Shown here: one piece after another, positions 25,257 to 36,035 of the stretch | Numbering within the stretch: position 1 is the stretch's first letter | Layout of the letters: each line of letters opens with the position of its first letter | Assembly: GCF_003818115.1 (NCBI RefSeq) | Contig: NZ_RPOI01000038.1 | Span: 1-48,511 of the forward strand | Reading direction: 5' to 3' | From: Citrobacter youngae | GTDB taxonomy: Bacteria; Pseudomonadota; Gammaproteobacteria; Enterobacterales; Enterobacteriaceae | DNA length: 48,511 nucleotides | Translations under genes and position numbers: made by a program | The notes under the pieces: model-generated | The model's database searches: none | Seen by the model: only the letters and a program-made list of their open reading frames with translations | What the model was told of the DNA's origin: nothing

Positions 25257-26186
25257 TTATTGCTCTAGCGCCGCAGACAGTGCCGCCGGCTCATTCAGTG
25301 CCGAAGCAGTCAGGGTGTCAACAATACGTTTCGTCAAACCGGTCAGAACTTTACCCGGACCGACTTCATACAGGTGCTCTACGCCCTGGGATGCCATAAA
25401 TTCAACGGTTTTAGTCCACTGAACCGGGCTATAAAGCTGACGAACCAGCGCATCGCGGATAGCATCGGCAGTGGTTTCGCACTTCACGTCAACGTTGTTC
25501 ACAACGGAAACAGTCGGCGTGTTAAAGGTAATTTTTTGCAGTTCAACAGCCAGTTTCTCGGCTGCAGGCTTCATGAGCGCACAGTGAGATGGAACGCTAA
25601 CCGGTAACGGTAACGCACGCTTAGCGCCAGCAGCTTTACAAGCTGCACCTGCACGCTCTACAGCTTCTTTGTGCCCGGCAATAACCACCTGACCCGGTGA
25701 GTTAAAGTTTACCGGTGAAACCACCTGACCTTCAGCAGACTCTTCGCACGCTTTCGCGATAGCGGCATCATCCAGACCGATGATAGCAGACATGCCACCT
25801 GTGCCTTCCGGTACGGCTTCCTGCATAAATTTGCCACGCAGTTCAACCAAACGTACGGCATCGGCAAAACCGAAAACACCCGCACATACCAGCGCAGAGT
25901 ATTCACCCAGGCTGTGACCTGCCATCAGCGCAGGCGTTTTACCACCCTGCTGCTGCCATACGCGATACAGCGCGACAGATGCGGTCAACAGCGCTGGCTG
26001 CGTCTGCCAGGTTTTGTTCAGTTCTTCTGCCGGACCCTGCTGAGTCAACGCCCACAGATCATAGCCCAGCGCAGCTGATGCTTCAGCAAATGTTTCTTCA
26101 ACAATTGGGTAGTTTGCTGCCATTTCAGACAACATCCCAACGGTCTGGGAACCCTGCCCCGGAAACACAAATGCAAATTGCGTCAT
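25257..26186 (-). CDS. fabD: Malonyl-CoA:ACP transacylase
   Basis: A 309-residue enzyme that moves malonyl from CoA to ACP. The nucleophile is in AGHSLGEYSAL (Ser92), the histidine in VPSHCALM (His201), and the substrate arginine in LVELRGKFMQ (Arg117). Family length. It sits 15 bp after fabH in the fab operon. Confidence 0.97.
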   Translation of the reverse strand: MTQFAFVFPGQGSQTVGMLSEMAANYPIVEETFAEASAALGYDLWALTQQGPAEELNKTWQTQPALLTASVALYRVWQQQGGKTPALMAGHSLGEYSALVCAGVFGFADAVRLVELRGKFMQEAVPEGTGGMSAIIGLDDAAIAKACEESAEGQVVSPVNFNSPGQVVIAGHKEAVERAGAACKAAGAKRALPLPVSVPSHCALMKPAAEKLAVELQKITFNTPTVSVVNNVDVKCETTADAIRDALVRQLYSPVQWTKTVEFMASQGVEHLYEVGPGKVLTGLTKRIVDTLTASALNEPAALSAALEQ

Positions 26187-26201
26187 GTTTAAATCCTTAT
26201 A

Positions 26202-27155
26202 CTAGAAACGAACCAGCGCGGAGCCCCAGGTGAATCCACCCCCGAAGGCTTCAAGCAATATCAACTGCCCAGCTTTAATACGCCCGTCGCGGACGGCTTC
26301 GTCCAGCGCGCACGGTACGGAGGCAGCAGAGGTATTACCATGTCTGTCGAGCGTCACGACAACATTATCCATCGACATACCCAGCTTTTTCGCCGTCGCG
26401 CTGATAATGCGCAGGTTAGCCTGATGCGGTACCAGCCAGTCCAGCGCAGAACGGTCGAGATTATTGGCTTCCAGCGTTTCATCAACGATGTGCGCAAGCT
26501 CGGTCACCGCGACTTTAAATACTTCGTTACCCGCCATCGTCAGATGAATCGGGTTTTCTGGGTTCACGCGATCGGCGTTAGGCAGCGTCAACAGTTCGCC
26601 ATAGCGACCGTCAGCGTGCAGATGCGTGGAGAGAATGCCTGGCTCTTCTGATGCGCTCAGTACAACCGCGCCCGCCCCATCACCGAAAATGATGATCGTT
26701 CCGCGATCGGTTGGATCACAGGTGCGCGCCAGAACATCAGAACCAACGACCAGAGCATGCTTAACTGCGCCAGATTTAACATACTGGTCGGCAACGCTCA
26801 GGGCGTAAGTGAAACCAGCGCAAGCGGCTGCAACGTCAAACGCCGGACAGCCTTTGATCCCTAGCATACTTTGGATCTGGCACGCCGCGCTTGGAAATGC
26901 GTGAGTGGATGATGTGGTAGCAACCACAATCAGACCAATTTGCTCTTTGTCGATGCCCGCCATTTCAATCGCACGGTTTGCGGCGGCAAAGCCCATCGTC
27001 GCAACTGTTTCATTTGGCGCTGCAATATGGCGTTCACGGATACCTGTACGAGTGACGATCCACTCATCAGATGTCTCAACCATTTTTTCCAAATCGGCGT
27101 TAGTACGCACTTGTTCAGGCAGATAGCTGCCAGTACCAATAATCTTCGTATACAT
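26202..27155 (-). CDS. fabH: Beta-ketoacyl-ACP synthase III
   Basis: A 317-residue condensing enzyme that starts fatty acid synthesis from acetyl-CoA and malonyl-ACP. The triad is Cys in [13 protein letters not shown] (112), His in [10 protein letters not shown] (244) and Asn in [12 protein letters not shown] (274). Full length, with the usual neighbours plsX upstream and fabD downstream. Confidence 0.97.
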   Translation of the reverse strand: MYTKIIGTGSYLPEQVRTNADLEKMVETSDEWIVTRTGIRERHIAAPNETVATMGFAAANRAIEMAGIDKEQIGLIVVATTSSTHAFPSAACQIQSMLGIKGCPAFDVAAACAGFTYALSVADQYVKSGAVKHALVVGSDVLARTCDPTDRGTIIIFGDGAGAVVLSASEEPGILSTHLHADGRYGELLTLPNADRVNPENPIHLTMAGNEVFKVAVTELAHIVDETLEANNLDRSALDWLVPHQANLRIISATAKKLGMSMDNVVVTLDRHGNTSAASVPCALDEAVRDGRIKAGQLILLEAFGGGFTWGSALVRF

Positions 27156-27232
27156 GTACGCTCAGTCACTTTTAGGTTATATACCGCCACGAGCAAATCG
27201 CTGATACGTTGGCCACATTCACAAACGCACCG

Positions 27233-28312
27233 TTATCTGTGTGCTCGTGAGGTTGCGCTTTCGCCACCGTCCAGCAGTTCGAATCCAGCTGGGTATACAG
27301 ATTCCAGGCGAGCGGCAATTCGCTGAGGAACTTGTCGCTGCACCGCCTGCACTGCCTGTTCAATCGCGACTTCAAATGCTCGCTGATTGGCCGCACCATG
27401 ACTCTTAATCACCGTGCCGCGCAATCCTAACAGACAGGCGCCATTATACTGGTCGGGGTTGAGGTGACTAAATCGCCTTGTCAGGCTTTTTTGTAACCAA
27501 CGTTTTAATAACAGCAGCCACCACGACCGTTTTTTGCCCTCACCCTGAGATTTCAGCAGTGAAAGGAACATTCTGACAACACCTTCCATCGTCTTTAATG
27601 TGACATTACCTGTAAAGCCGTCACAGACCAACACATCGGTTTTGCCAGTCAGTAACTCATTGGCTTCAAGATAGCCGATATAATTAATGGAAGGGATTGT
27701 TTTTAGCACAGCTGAAGCATCTCGAATACTGTCGAGACCTTTCGTTTCTTCTTCGCCGATGTTGAGTAACGCTACGCGAGGATTAGCAATGCCAACAACC
27801 TCTTCTGCCAGCACGGAACCCATGACGGCAAATTGCACCAACATCGTGCTATCACAATCTACGTTGGCGCCCAAATCCAGCACCACCGTTTTGCCCTTTT
27901 GCTGATGTGGTAAAACCGTCACCAACGCCGGACGCTCAATCCCCTCAAGGGGTTTGAGCAATAACTTCGCAAGTCCCATAAGTGCGCCCGTATTACCGGC
28001 GCTGACACAAGCTTGTGCCTGACCTTCTTTCACGAGCTCCAGGGCAACACGCATTGAGCTTCCACGACTGGCGCGAATAGCTTGCGAGGGCCGGGCATCA
28101 CTGGCAATAACTGACTGAGCAGGGATAATCTGCAGACGCGAACGTTGTTCGAAGTCAGCTTTGGCAAGTAATGGCGTGATTGTATCGGGATCCCCGACTA
28201 AAAGAAGTGTGAGTTGCGAATTAGAATTCAGTGCCTGCAATGCTGCAGGCACTGTCACGGTAGGGCCAAAATCTCCCCCCATGACATCTAACGCCAGGGT
28301 TAGACGTGTCAA
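27233..28312 (-). CDS. plsX: Phosphate acyltransferase PlsX
   Basis: A 359-residue peripheral membrane enzyme making acyl-phosphate from acyl-ACP for phospholipid synthesis. The N-terminal [12 protein letters not shown] and the [19 protein letters not shown] glycine-rich segment are family signatures. It is three residues longer than the E. coli protein at a variable C-terminus. It lies between rpmF and fabH, so ribosome, membrane and fatty acid synthesis share a transcript, as in E. coli. Confidence 0.96.
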   Translation of the reverse strand: MTRLTLALDVMGGDFGPTVTVPAALQALNSNSQLTLLLVGDPDTITPLLAKADFEQRSRLQIIPAQSVIASDARPSQAIRASRGSSMRVALELVKEGQAQACVSAGNTGALMGLAKLLLKPLEGIERPALVTVLPHQQKGKTVVLDLGANVDCDSTMLVQFAVMGSVLAEEVVGIANPRVALLNIGEEETKGLDSIRDASAVLKTIPSINYIGYLEANELLTGKTDVLVCDGFTGNVTLKTMEGVVRMFLSLLKSQGEGKKRSWWLLLLKRWLQKSLTRRFSHLNPDQYNGACLLGLRGTVIKSHGAANQRAFEVAIEQAVQAVQRQVPQRIAARLESVYPAGFELLDGGESATSRAHR

Positions 28313-28435
28313 GGTATCGTCGCTGCCCGGTTAGGTGTTTCCCCAGTTACCCGGGGAAAGCCTCACTAAGCTTCATCACGCGTTCACTCTTTGTCTTTCT
28401 CACCAGGGGTGGGAAAGCCATTGAGTCATGCGTGA

Positions 28436-28621
<186 letters not shown>

Positions 28622-28625
28622 TCAA

Positions 28626-29159
<534 letters not shown>

Positions 29160-29184
29160 TTAACTTTGTAACGTCATATAGTCA

Positions 29185-29340
29185 AAGAAAAAGGCAGCCT
29201 GTGGTTGCCTTTTGCCAATAATTCGCACACATTGCGGGTCATCGACTTAAAATCGCTCAAGACAAGCCACTACAGCCAGCTTGTAGGTCGAAGTCCATAG
29301 TTTAAAATGGCTCTCATCAATACGCTATATGCGAGGGAAA
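29185..29340 (-). ncRNA. sraB: Possible SraB small RNA between yceF and yceD
   Basis: E. coli encodes SraB in exactly this gap, transcribed towards yceD. Here the gap has a good intrinsic terminator at the right place and strand: minus-strand AAAAGGCA pairs with TGCCTTTT, followed by a T-run (29189-29213). The body has not been compared base by base, and the 5' end is a guess from the E. coli size. Confidence 0.4.
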
Positions 29341-29344
29341 AAAT

Positions 29345-29929
29345 ATGCCTCAACTTATTCTTGCTTCCACCTCTCCCTGGCGTCGCGCTTTACTCGAAAA
29401 ACTGGCAATTCCGTTCGAATGCGCAGCACCAGAGGTTGATGAAACACCATTACCAGGCGAGGCGCCGCGTCATCTGGTGTTGCGACTGGCGCAGCAAAAA
29501 GCACAATCACTCGCCCACCGTTATCCCTCGCATCTGATTATTGGCTCCGATCAAATTTGTGTTCTTGATGGTGAAATAACCGGCAAACCATTAACAGAAG
29601 AAAATGCGCGCCAACAGTTACTCAAAGCCCGTGGCAATATTGTGACGTTTTACACCGGACTGGCGCTGTATAATTCTGCAACCGGACATTTACAAACTGA
29701 AGTAGAACCTTTTGACGTCCATTTCCGTCATTTAAGCGAGGCGGAAATTGATGATTATCTGCGCAAAGAGCGTCCGCTCCATTGTGCAGGTAGTTTCAAA
29801 AGTGAAGGGTTAGGTATTGCACTCTTTGAGCGTCTGGAGGGCCGCGATCCTAACACACTGATTGGCTTGCCGCTGATCGCGTTGTGTCAGATGCTGCGCA
29901 GGGAAGACATGAACCCGCTGAACGCCTGA
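29345..29929 (+). CDS. yceF: 7-methyl-GTP pyrophosphatase (Maf-like)
   Basis: A 194-residue house-cleaning nucleotide pyrophosphatase of the Maf family. [11 protein letters not shown] at the N-terminus, [10 protein letters not shown] and [13 protein letters not shown] form the active site. The E. coli orthologue prefers m7GTP. It is monocistronic and diverges from yceD. Confidence 0.94.
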   Translation: MPQLILASTSPWRRALLEKLAIPFECAAPEVDETPLPGEAPRHLVLRLAQQKAQSLAHRYPSHLIIGSDQICVLDGEITGKPLTEENARQQLLKARGNIVTFYTGLALYNSATGHLQTEVEPFDVHFRHLSEAEIDDYLRKERPLHCAGSFKSEGLGIALFERLEGRDPNTLIGLPLIALCQMLRREDMNPLNA

Positions 29930-29958
29930 TTAAAGAACTCCTGTACAGGCGTAATCAA

Positions 29959-30015
29959 GTAGGCCTGATAAGCGCAGCGCCATCAGGCGCGACGTAAACG
30001 TCTTATCCGGCCTAC
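29959..30015. repeat. REP/BIME element after yceF
   Basis: GTAGGCCTGATAAGCGCAGC followed by GCCATCAGGC, then an inverted half ending TTATCCGGCCTAC. This is the standard enterobacterial REP pair. The outer arms GTAGGCC and GGCCTAC are perfect. It sits between the convergent ends of yceF and rluC. Confidence 0.9.
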
Positions 30016-30045
30016 GGGTTTAACGCGATAAAATCGCAACGCGCA

Positions 30046-30999
30046 TCAGGCTTTGCTGCGTAATACCTCAAGGCAGCGTTTCAGTTGATTATCCATCGGC
30101 GCTTCAACACGCATAACCTCACCCGTACCGGGATGAGTAAACTTCAACGCAGCAGCGTGCAGAAACAGACGGTTCAACCCCGTATCCGCCAGTTGCTTAT
30201 CGAACTCACGGTCGCCATAGCGGTCATCAAAAGCAATCGGATGTCCGGCATATTGCGTATGCACACGAATCTGGTGCGTGCGTCCGGTCACGGGGCTGCA
30301 GCGCACAAGCGTGGCAAACGCATAGCGCTCCTCCACTTTAAAACGGGTTTCCGACGGTTTCCCTTCCTGATTTACCCGCACGATACGCTCGCCGCTTTGC
30401 AGAATGTTCTTTAACAAAGGTGCCTGCACAGCTTTGACATGCGATTGCCACTGACCCCTTACCAGCGCCAGATAGTCTTTTTGCATCCCTTTTTCACGCA
30501 ATTGTTCATGCAGTGAACGCAGCGCCGAGCGCTTTTTGGCGACCAGCAACACACCGGAGGTATCACGGTCCAGGCGATGCACCAGTTCAAGGAAACGCGC
30601 TTCCGGACGTAAGGCACGTAAACCTTCGATCACACCAAAGCTTAATCCGCTGCCGCCATGGACGGCGGTGCCAGAAGGTTTGTTAAGCACCAAAATATGG
30701 TCATCTTCATACAAAATGACATCCGTCAGCGCAGCGACCTTCTGCAAATTCGGAGAAATCGCTTCTTCTTCACGCTCAGCGACACGCACTGGCGGAATAC
30801 GCACAATATCCCCGTCTTCGAGTTTGTACTCGGGTTTGATGCGTTTTTTATTCACCCGCACTTCGCCTTTACGCAAAATGCGATAAATCATACTTTTCGG
30901 CACGCCTTTGAGCTGGGTGCGCAAAAAGTTGTCGATGCGTTGCCCTGCTTCATCGGCAGTAATGGCAACTATTTTTACGGCTGGAGTCTCTGTTTTCAT
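30046..30999 (-). CDS. rluC: 23S rRNA pseudouridine synthase (955/2504/2580)
   Basis: A 317-residue RluA-family enzyme. An N-terminal S4 RNA-binding domain (about 18-80) precedes the catalytic domain with Asp in HRLDRDTSGVLLV (about 144). It makes three pseudouridines in 23S rRNA. The start is set at MKTETPAVKI (30999). Upstream in-frame codons lack support and exceed the E. coli length of 319. It diverges from rne. Confidence 0.96.
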   Translation of the reverse strand: MKTETPAVKIVAITADEAGQRIDNFLRTQLKGVPKSMIYRILRKGEVRVNKKRIKPEYKLEDGDIVRIPPVRVAEREEEAISPNLQKVAALTDVILYEDDHILVLNKPSGTAVHGGSGLSFGVIEGLRALRPEARFLELVHRLDRDTSGVLLVAKKRSALRSLHEQLREKGMQKDYLALVRGQWQSHVKAVQAPLLKNILQSGERIVRVNQEGKPSETRFKVEERYAFATLVRCSPVTGRTHQIRVHTQYAGHPIAFDDRYGDREFDKQLADTGLNRLFLHAAALKFTHPGTGEVMRVEAPMDNQLKRCLEVLRSKA

Positions 31000-31698
31000 G
31001 GGGGCCGATTTTAAATAGCCATCAAGATTCGCGCCACACATTTTTCTATGCTTATATTAACTGCTATACCTGATTACTTAAGTTTGACAGAACCGATTTG
31101 GTGGTTATTAAAGCAATCACCAGGCGGAAGTGTAAAAACTGTGAGTAACCGGGTGATAAATGGCAAAAGTCATCTTGCTATAACAAGGTTAGCAGTGGAA
31201 TAATGAGCTTGTTTCCGTGTTGAATCTTGTTAAAACAAGAACTTTTCCGGAATGACCCAATTTTGCCCGACCGATCATCAACGCAGCAATGGCGTAAGAC
31301 GTATTGATCTTTCAGGCAGTTAGCGGGCTGCGGGTTGCAGTCCTTACCGGTAAGTGCTCTATGGATTTCGCGTTGTAGGAAGGCGGCAAGTCTGGGAACC
31401 CCCAGAAGCTTACTCCTGTAAGTGTCTGGGGTGAGAAGATGAAGCCAACGCACCAACAGCGTGAAAGACGACAAGCACAATGGAAGCTTCTCTGGAGAGT
31501 AATACCCAGACTGTTCCCCTGATAATTGCGCTGTGTTTCCGTATGAAATACAGGCAACCGACACTCTGCGCCTCTTTGAGCTGACGATAACCGTGAGGTT
31601 GGCGACGCGAATAGACACGAGGCCATCGGTTCACACCCGGAAAGGCATTTCTCTGCCCGCAGCTTAGTCGTCAATGTAAGAATAATGAGTAAGTTACG
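31000..31698 (+). promoter_or_regulatory. rne upstream region and autoregulatory leader
   Basis: The 700 bp between rluC and rne contain a TTGACA-17-ATTAAA promoter-like pair (31084-31112), a second AT-rich promoter area near 31179-31205, and then the long rne leader. From about 31290 the sequence matches the E. coli rne 5' UTR that I remember, including the GCGGGCTGCGGGTTGCAG arm and the conserved stem-loops around 31550-31690 that sense RNase E and shorten its own mRNA. The leader is interrupted by an ERIC element at about 31353-31478. Confidence 0.8.
31353..31478 (+). repeat. ERIC element inside the rne leader
   Basis: A unit of about 126 bp with the ERIC hallmarks: GGCGGCAAG, then a central inverted repeat CCCCAGAAGCTTAC / GTAAGTGTCTGGGG, then GAGAAGATGAAGCCAACGCA. 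From memory, the E. coli leader runs directly from TTACCGGTA into ATGGAAATAT. Here the same flanks are split by this element (left flank ends 31352, right resumes about 31479). Confidence 0.85.
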
Positions 31699-34600
31699 AT
31701 GAAAAGAATGTTAATTAACGCAACTCAGCAGGAAGAGTTGCGTGTCGCCCTTGTAGATGGGCAGCGTCTGTACGATCTGGATATCGAAAGTCCTGGACAC
31801 GAGCAGAAAAAAGCCAACATCTATAAAGGTAAAATTACCCGTATTGAACCGAGTCTGGAAGCTGCTTTTGTTGATTACGGCGCTGAACGTCACGGTTTCC
31901 TCCCGTTAAAAGAAATTGCCCGCGAATATTTTCCTGCAAACTACAGTTCCCATGGCCGCCCCAACATTAAAGATGTGTTGCGTGAAGGTCAGGAAGTTAT
32001 CGTTCAGATAGATAAAGAAGAGCGCGGAAATAAAGGCGCAGCACTGACAACCTTTATCAGTCTGGCAGGCAGCTATCTGGTTTTGATGCCAAACAACCCG
32101 CGTGCGGGCGGTATCTCTCGTCGCATTGAAGGCGATGACCGTACCGAGTTAAAAGAAGCGCTGGCAAGCCTCGAACTGCCTGATGGCATGGGGCTTATCG
32201 TACGTACCGCGGGTGTCGGTAAATCGGCCGAAGCACTGCAGTGGAACCTGAGCTTCCGTCTGAAACACTGGGAAGCCATTCAAAAAGCGGCTGAAAGCCG
32301 TCCTGCCCCGTTCCTGATCCACCAGGAAAGCAACGTTATCGTGCGTGCCTTCCGCGACTATCTGCGCCAGGACATCGGCGAAATCCTCATCGACAACCCA
32401 AAAGTCATGGAGATGGCGCGTCAGCACATCGCTGCGCTGGGTCGTCCGGATTTCAGCAGCAAAATCAAACTGTACACCGGTGAAATCCCGCTGTTCAGCC
32501 ACTACCAGATTGAATCCCAGATTGAATCCGCCTTCCAACGTGAAGTGCGTCTGCCTTCCGGCGGCTCAATCGTTATCGACAGCACTGAAGCGCTGACTGC
32601 TATCGATATCAACTCCGCTCGCGCAACCCGCGGCGGCGATATTGAAGAAACGGCGTTTAACACTAACCTTGAAGCTGCTGATGAAATTGCGCGTCAGTTG
32701 CGTCTGCGTGACCTTGGTGGCCTGATCGTCATCGATTTTATCGATATGACCCCGGTTCGCCACCAGCGTGCGGTAGAAAACCGTCTGCGTGAAGCGGTTC
32801 GCCAGGACAGAGCGCGTATTCAGATCAGCCATATTTCTCGCTTCGGTCTGCTGGAAATGTCCCGCCAGCGTCTGAGCCCGTCGCTGGGTGAATCCAGTCA
32901 CCACGTCTGCCCGCGTTGCTCCGGCACCGGTACCGTACGTGATAACGAATCACTGTCGCTGTCTATTCTGCGTCTGATCGAAGAAGAGGCGCTGAAAGAA
33001 AATACGCAGGAAGTTCACGCTATTGTTCCTGTGCCGATCGCATCCTACCTGCTTAACGAAAAACGTACCGCGGTCAATGCCATCGAGACGCGTCAGAACG
33101 GCGTGCGCTGTGTGATCGTGCCAAACGATCAGATGGAAACCCCGCACTACTCCGTGCTGCGTGTACGCAAAGGGGAAGAAACGCCTACCCTGAGCTACCT
33201 GCTGCCGAAACTGCACGAAGAAGCGATGGCGTTGCCGACGGAAGAAGAATACGTTGAGCGTAAGCAACCTGAACAACCGGCACTCGCCACTTTCGCGATG
33301 CCTGATGTTCCGCCTGCCCCTGCACTGCAGGAGCCAGCCGTGAAAGCTGCCGCGCCTAAAGCTGCTGCCGCGACCGCACCTGTCGCTACGCAGCCGGGTT
33401 TGATTAGCCGTTTCTTCGGCGCGCTGAAGTCCATCTTTGGTAGCAATGAAGAAGTGAAACCGGTTGAACAACCGGCACCGAAAGCTGAAGAGAAAACGGA
33501 ACGCCAGCAGGATCGTCGCAAACCGCGTCAGAACAATCGTCGTGACCGTAACGAGCGTCGTGATAATCGTGACAACCGTGGTGACCGTGACAACCGTAAT
33601 GAGCGTTCAGAAAACGGCGAAAACCGCGATGAAAATCGTCGTAATCGTCGTCAGGCGCAGCAGCAGACTGCTGAAACTCGTGATAACCGCCAGCAAACTA
33701 CTGACGTTGCAGACAAAGCGAAATCTGGCGATGAGCAGCAGGCTCCGCGTCGCGAACGCAACCGCCGTCGTAACGATGACAAGCGTCAGGCTCAGCAGGA
33801 AGTTAAAGAGCTGAACCAGGCTGAACAACCTGTGCAGGATGCCGAGCAGGAAGAACGCGTGCGTCAGCCGCAGACTCGTCGTAAACAGCGTCAGTTGAAT
33901 CAGAAAGTTCGATTCACTGACAGCGCGCCGGTTGACGCCGAAGTGGCGACCGCAGCCATTGTTGCTGAAACCGCCGTTGCTCAATCTGTTGAACAGTCCG
34001 CCCCGGCTCAACGTACCGAACTGGCTAAAGTCGATTTACCCGCAGTCGTTGCATCAGAGCAAGAAGACAACAACGAAGCACGTGATAATAACGGTATGCC
34101 TCGTCGCTCACGTCGTTCTCCTCGCCATCTGCGCGTAAGCGGGCAGCGTCGTCGTCGCTATCGTGACGAACGCTATCCGGTTCAGTCGCCGATGCCGTTA
34201 ACGGTTGCCTGTGCTTCTCCGGAATTAGCGTCCGGCAAAGTCTGGATTAGCTACCCTGTTGCCCGTACTCAGGACATGCAGGTTGAAGAACAGCGCGAAC
34301 AGAAACTGGAGCTGGAACAAAACGCATCTGTGGCAGTAGAGCCTCAAGCCGCTGCAGCTGTCGTTGAGCACATTGTGGATGTCCCTGCACAGGCAGACGT
34401 CGCGCAATCCGATGTTAGCGTAGCGGAAACGCAGTCCGTCGTTGTTGAAACCACGCATCCGGAAGTTATTGCTACTCCGGTCGAGCAGCAACCGCAAATT
34501 ATCGCTGAGTCTGACGCACCGGTTGCCGAAGAGATCGCTGCGAAAGCCGAACCTGTGGCTGAAGTTGTGGCTTCACCGGTTATCGAAGAACCTGCGGATG

Positions 34601-34947
34601 TCGTTGTCTCCCAGCCTGAAGCGGTTGAAGAGATTGTCGAGGTTGTGGAAACAGCGCCTGTTGTTGAAGAAGTCGCAGCGTCGCAAGAAGTTGTTGCAGC
34701 ACCTGTCGTCGAAACTGCAGTCGTTAAGTCTGACGCTGTCGCAACCCGTGTTGACGCAGAACATCTTCACAGCCATGCGACCGCACCGATGACCCGCGCT
34801 CCGGCTCCGGAATATGTGCCTGAAGCGCCGCGTCATAGCGAGTGGCAGCGCCCGGCATTCGCCTTTGAAGGCAAAGGTGCTGCAGGCGGACACAGTGCCA
34901 GCCATCAGGCAACCGCGCCAGCAACGCGACCGCAGTCTGTTGAGTAA
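31699..34947 (+). CDS. rne: Ribonuclease E
   Basis: A 1082-residue endoribonuclease that starts mRNA decay and processes rRNA and tRNA. N-terminal half: S1 domain (about 35-125), 5'-sensor and DNase I-like domain with catalytic aspartates in [11 protein letters not shown] and IVIDFIDM (about 303 and 346), and the zinc link CPRCSGTGT (about 404-407). C-terminal half: membrane helix segment A near [13 protein letters not shown] (about 573), an Arg-rich RNA-binding region with repeated [14 protein letters not shown], a second basic patch [20 protein letters not shown], then acidic Val/Glu/Pro repeats, ending in the PNPase-binding tail. It is somewhat longer than E. coli (1061) in the disordered part. 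It is autoregulated through its leader. Confidence 0.98.
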   Translation: MKRMLINATQQEELRVALVDGQRLYDLDIESPGHEQKKANIYKGKITRIEPSLEAAFVDYGAERHGFLPLKEIAREYFPANYSSHGRPNIKDVLREGQEVIVQIDKEERGNKGAALTTFISLAGSYLVLMPNNPRAGGISRRIEGDDRTELKEALASLELPDGMGLIVRTAGVGKSAEALQWNLSFRLKHWEAIQKAAESRPAPFLIHQESNVIVRAFRDYLRQDIGEILIDNPKVMEMARQHIAALGRPDFSSKIKLYTGEIPLFSHYQIESQIESAFQREVRLPSGGSIVIDSTEALTAIDINSARATRGGDIEETAFNTNLEAADEIARQLRLRDLGGLIVIDFIDMTPVRHQRAVENRLREAVRQDRARIQISHISRFGLLEMSRQRLSPSLGESSHHVCPRCSGTGTVRDNESLSLSILRLIEEEALKENTQEVHAIVPVPIASYLLNEKRTAVNAIETRQNGVRCVIVPNDQMETPHYSVLRVRKGEETPTLSYLLPKLHEEAMALPTEEEYVERKQPEQPALATFAMPDVPPAPALQEPAVKAAAPKAAAATAPVATQPGLISRFFGALKSIFGSNEEVKPVEQPAPKAEEKTERQQDRRKPRQNNRRDRNERRDNRDNRGDRDNRNERSENGENRDENRRNRRQAQQQTAETRDNRQQTTDVADKAKSGDEQQAPRRERNRRRNDDKRQAQQEVKELNQAEQPVQDAEQEERVRQPQTRRKQRQLNQKVRFTDSAPVDAEVATAAIVAETAVAQSVEQSAPAQRTELAKVDLPAVVASEQEDNNEARDNNGMPRRSRRSPRHLRVSGQRRRRYRDERYPVQSPMPLTVACASPELASGKVWISYPVARTQDMQVEEQREQKLELEQNASVAVEPQAAAAVVEHIVDVPAQADVAQSDVSVAETQSVVVETTHPEVIATPVEQQPQIIAESDAPVAEEIAAKAEPVAEVVASPVIEEPADVVVSQPEAVEEIVEVVETAPVVEEVAASQEVVAAPVVETAVVKSDAVATRVDAEHLHSHATAPMTRAPAPEYVPEAPRHSEWQRPAFAFEGKGAAGGHSASHQATAPATRPQSVE

Positions 34948-34960
34948 GTCCTAAGCAATG

Positions 34961-34988
34961 AAAAAGCCGACCTCAGGGTCGGCTTTTT
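34961..34988 (+). terminator. Terminator after rne
   Basis: A perfect 11-bp stem, AAAAGCCGACC (34962-34972) with GGTCGGCTTTT (34977-34987), a 4-nt loop and a T-run. The A-run on the left makes it usable by the opposing LysR gene as well. Confidence 0.9.
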
Positions 34989-35924
34989 TTATACGTCGTG
35001 AACGCCCCTCATCCCTGCTACCTGTGGCATAACATCTTTCATCAACGCCAGAAATTTGCGTAAGCGGGTTGGATAATAACGAGCCCAGGGATAAACCAAA
35101 TGCACGGGCAATGACGACGCATGCCAGTCAGGTAATAGCGTAATCAATCTTCCGCTGGCGATATCGTCTTCAACCATCCAGCTTGAGACAAGCGTAACCC
35201 CCAGCCCCGCAAGTGCAGCATTTCTGGCGACATAAATACTGTCGGTACTTAATCTGGGAGAAATATTTAACGTGATAGCTTCGTTACGCCGGTGGTGAAG
35301 TAACGACACGCTGTGCTGATAAAATGTATTTACCGCGATCCAGGGCAGCGCCGATAGCTGTTCAGGGTGAGTCAAAATCCCAAATTGCGCGAGAAGCTCA
35401 GGGCTTGCCACCATACTTCGCGGGACTTCAGCCAGTAAAACCGAGACCGTAGCAGGATCAACCTCAGCCCCAACCCGGATAGCGCAGTCGATATTGTCGC
35501 TGAGAAAATCAACGGTCTTATCATTCAGCATCCACTCAACAGATAACTGTGGATAGCGGGAAAGGAACTGCAGAAGCGGCTCAAGGAGTTGTTGTTGGCC
35601 GAACGCATGTGGCGCCCGAACCCGCAACGTCCCCACCGGTTCATCCTCCGTGATGTTCAGTCCGTCCTCCAGCGCCAGCCAGGCATCAATAATGTGTTTG
35701 GCATGCTGATACCCTCGCTCACCATCATCAGTCAGCTTCATTGCATGGGTGGTACGCATAATCAGCTTAACGCCCAACAGCGTCTCAAGGGATTGTAACC
35801 GCCGACTGACGGTTGCCTGGGTGGTGCCCATTTGCTTGGCCGCCGCTGAAAGCGAACCGGCCTCGACGATGCGCACAAACGTGCGCATCAATTCCACCCT
35901 ATCTATACGTTCAGTTTTTATCAT
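34989..35924 (-). CDS. LysR-family transcriptional regulator
   Basis: A 311-residue regulator. The N-terminal winged HTH is clear (MRTFVRIVEAGSLSAAAKQM, then TTQATVSRRLQSLE). Residues about 100-300 form the periplasmic-binding-like effector domain. I cannot name the inducer. It diverges from an MFS transporter and a LysR-type palindrome lies between them, so it most likely controls that transporter and itself. The pair is inserted between rne and flgL, which are direct neighbours in E. coli. Confidence 0.9.
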   Translation of the reverse strand: MIKTERIDRVELMRTFVRIVEAGSLSAAAKQMGTTQATVSRRLQSLETLLGVKLIMRTTHAMKLTDDGERGYQHAKHIIDAWLALEDGLNITEDEPVGTLRVRAPHAFGQQQLLEPLLQFLSRYPQLSVEWMLNDKTVDFLSDNIDCAIRVGAEVDPATVSVLLAEVPRSMVASPELLAQFGILTHPEQLSALPWIAVNTFYQHSVSLLHHRRNEAITLNISPRLSTDSIYVARNAALAGLGVTLVSSWMVEDDIASGRLITLLPDWHASSLPVHLVYPWARYYPTRLRKFLALMKDVMPQVAGMRGVHDV

Positions 35925-35937
35925 TTAGTCGTTATTC

Positions 35938-35952
35938 ATACGTGTAACGTAT
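35938..35952. promoter_or_regulatory. LysR-type operator palindrome
   Basis: ATACGT-GTA-ACGTAT is a perfect 6-bp inverted repeat with the T-N11-A spacing of LysR regulator sites. It lies in the 111-bp gap between the divergent LysR and MFS genes, 14 bp from the LysR start. Confidence 0.7.
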
Positions 35953-36035
35953 AACTGTTTTACCACTGCGCTCGCTACCGTGCTACCGGTTGAAGGATAA
36001 AAATAGCCACACATCCCGTGATTGAGGAATCATTT

